A DNA stretch of 64,000 nt. Source: SIG452 sp045638525 (lineage in GTDB: Bacteria; Bacillota; Clostridia; UMGS1840). The stretch is taken from NCBI GenBank assembly GCA_045638525.1, contig JAZUBQ010000029.1, forward strand, positions 43,904-107,903, given 5' to 3'. How positions within the stretch are numbered: the stretch's first letter is position 1; the number at the start of each line of letters is the position of its first letter. The position numbers and the translations under genes were made by a program. The notes beneath the pieces were generated by a model that searched no databases, was not told the DNA's origin, and worked only from the letters and a program-made list of their open reading frames with translations. Positions 62,904 through 64,000 of this stretch are shown here, one piece after another.

Positions 62904-63743
62904 TTACGCCTTTTGGTTAGCTCCAACCAATCTGATTTTTTCTACTGCCAGTTTTTTCACAGTTTCAATCGGATGTTTCATAAATAAATCTACTGCAAGA
63001 CTTCTGTTGGGATTTTCCAAGGTTTCTTTGGTACCTTCTGCAAATGCACAGCAAACATCGGTACCGATGTTCATTTTACGGATACCCGCAGCAATGGCAG
63101 CTTTTACCTGATCATCGGGAATCCCGGAACCACCGTGCAGAACCAACGGAATTCCGCCGGTTGCTTCTCTGATTGCTTTTACTCGTTCAATATCCAATTT
63201 CGGAGTTTTTTTGTAATGACCATGTGCATTCCCGATTAACACAGCAAGACAGCATACATTGGTTTTCTTAACAAATTCAGCCGCTTCCTGAGGATCGGTG
63301 AATTCTTCCATAGCCTCGTCGTTTACGCTACCAACGTGACCCAATTCCCCTTCCACAGAAACGTCAATCGCTTCACAAATATCCACAATATGCTTGGTAC
63401 TTGCAACATTTTCGTCAAAGGGATGAACGGAACCGTCATACATAATGCCGGTTGCACCCCAACGAAGTGCTTTTTGCACTTCCAGTTCAGACGGACCATG
63501 GTCCAAATGGAAACATACGGGAACCGTTGCTTTTCTTGCTGCTGCAACAATAGCAGGACACAAATAATATCCTACTTCTTCGTTTAACAATCTGGGATAT
63601 ACCTGAATAATAATGGGAGCTCTTTCTTCTTCTGCCGCTTTAATTACCCCCATAATGGTTTCGGTATTATACACATTAAATGCAGGAATTGCGAAATTCC
63701 CTTTCTCTGCTAAATTAATTACTTCTTTTAAACTTACAAGCAT
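62904..63743 (-). CDS. Class II fructose/tagatose-bisphosphate aldolase
   Basis: A 279-residue Zn-dependent aldolase of the FbaA/GatY/KbaY group, cleaving a ketose 1,6-bisphosphate into two triose phosphates. Zn and catalytic residues are seen in FHLDHG (His-x-Asp-His), EGELGHVG, GNAHGHY, LHGGSGIP and NIGTD. The short length (about 280) fits either class II FBP aldolase or tagatose-1,6-bisphosphate aldolase; sequence alone does not settle it. It follows an unidentified gene by 61 nt on the same strand. AGGAGG precedes the ATG. Confidence 0.9.
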   Translation of the reverse strand: MLVSLKEVINLAEKGNFAIPAFNVYNTETIMGVIKAAEEERAPIIIQVYPRLLNEEVGYYLCPAIVAAARKATVPVCFHLDHGPSELEVQKALRWGATGIMYDGSVHPFDENVASTKHIVDICEAIDVSVEGELGHVGSVNDEAMEEFTDPQEAAEFVKKTNVCCLAVLIGNAHGHYKKTPKLDIERVKAIREATGGIPLVLHGGSGIPDDQVKAAIAAGIRKMNIGTDVCCAFAEGTKETLENPNRSLAVDLFMKHPIETVKKLAVEKIRLVGANQKA

Positions 63744-63804
63744 TCTGCTAAACCTCCTAATTTTTCTGAAATTCCATATTTTCGGGTTTTGTTTTCGCCC
63801 TTGT

Positions 63805-64000
63805 TTATTCTTTTGTTGTTGCGTGATATAACACGCCGTCTTTCACATATGCATATCTGCCGTCTTCGTATAACTTAATTTCTTCTCCACACACATACTC
63901 GATGGTTTTGGGAGAAATAAACTTATCCACTCTGCCAATCGGTGCAAATCCGTTTTGAATCGGTACAATCACATATAACTGATAGCCCTCTGACGCAAGG
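63805..64000 (-). CDS. C-terminal end of an unidentified gene (partial)
   Basis: The last 65 codons of a reading frame entering from the right edge and ending in TAA at 63807-63805. The visible residues (LYVIVPIQNGFAPIGRV, IKLYEDGRYAYVKDGVLYH) look like a beta-rich C-terminal domain with repeated short strands. No family is recognised. Probably cotranscribed with the aldolase gene. Confidence 0.6.
   Translation of the reverse strand, partial: LASEGYQLYVIVPIQNGFAPIGRVDKFISPKTIEYVCGEEIKLYEDGRYAYVKDGVLYHATTKE

Overview
The window is a 64 kb stretch of an AT-rich, low-GC Gram-positive anaerobe, most likely a gut-type Clostridia. The evidence is strong Shine-Dalgarno sites, sigma-A promoters with 17-bp spacers, a T-box leader, a Spo-type PP2C phosphatase, group B and D [FeFe]-hydrogenase homologues and clostridial dispersed repeats. 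There is no rRNA, tRNA, CRISPR array, prophage or insertion sequence.

Layout. 1-2050: start of typA, a MATE exporter and a small Cys-rich protein behind a structured leader RNA. 2538-15592 (minus): transcription and translation core, read rpoB-rpoC, then rplGB(L7Ae)-rpsL-rpsG-fusA-tuf, with a strong promoter before each block. 15707-17987: an EF-G paralogue with altered GTPase motifs behind a folded leader. 18025-21388: a secreted stalk/NPCBM-like protein, a PurF homologue lacking its catalytic cysteine, and several dispersed palindromic repeats. 21389-25459 (minus): glycolytic operon pgk-tpiA-gpmI plus a GtrA membrane protein. 25574-32138 (plus): RluD-type synthase, rsmG, two tandemly duplicated beta-propeller glycosidase-like genes and a GH20-like glycosidase. 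32153-37152 (minus): redox-sensing operon of thioredoxin-like ferredoxin, group D [FeFe]-hydrogenase-PAS protein, SpoIIE-type phosphatase and group B [FeFe]-hydrogenase. 37311-39494 (minus): marR-degV-HAD operon with an operator at the start site. 40342-42456 (minus): coaX with an ECF S-component (probably pantothenate) and a VTT membrane protein; then dacF. 43977-46627 (plus): murA-walJ-rlmH. 46738-57884 (plus): aromatic amino-acid region. A Phe-type T-box controls a phenylacetate-CoA ligase and an ACT protein. A second promoter carries a Tyr/Phe-rich leader peptide and attenuator ahead of pheA-aroB-aroC-aroE/aroK fusion-aroQ-aroA-tyrA-DAHP synthase. 57907-62848: a 1306-residue secreted FG-GAP/Fn3 protein, divergent from a MerR/GyrI-like regulator that shares a 19-bp-spacer promoter with it. 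62904-64000 (minus): class II aldolase and the end of an unidentified gene.

The most novel signal is a family of three structured RNAs of about 200 nt (2073-2283 minus, 18956-19166 minus, 40070-40270 plus). All share a strong promoter, a long closing helix starting at the RNA 5' end, an internal hairpin whose large loop forms a 13-14 bp pseudoknot with a downstream strand, and a near-identical terminator. The helices are preserved by compensatory changes between copies. Two copies sit as leaders of unrelated genes and one stands alone. I could not assign them to a known class from the sequence alone.
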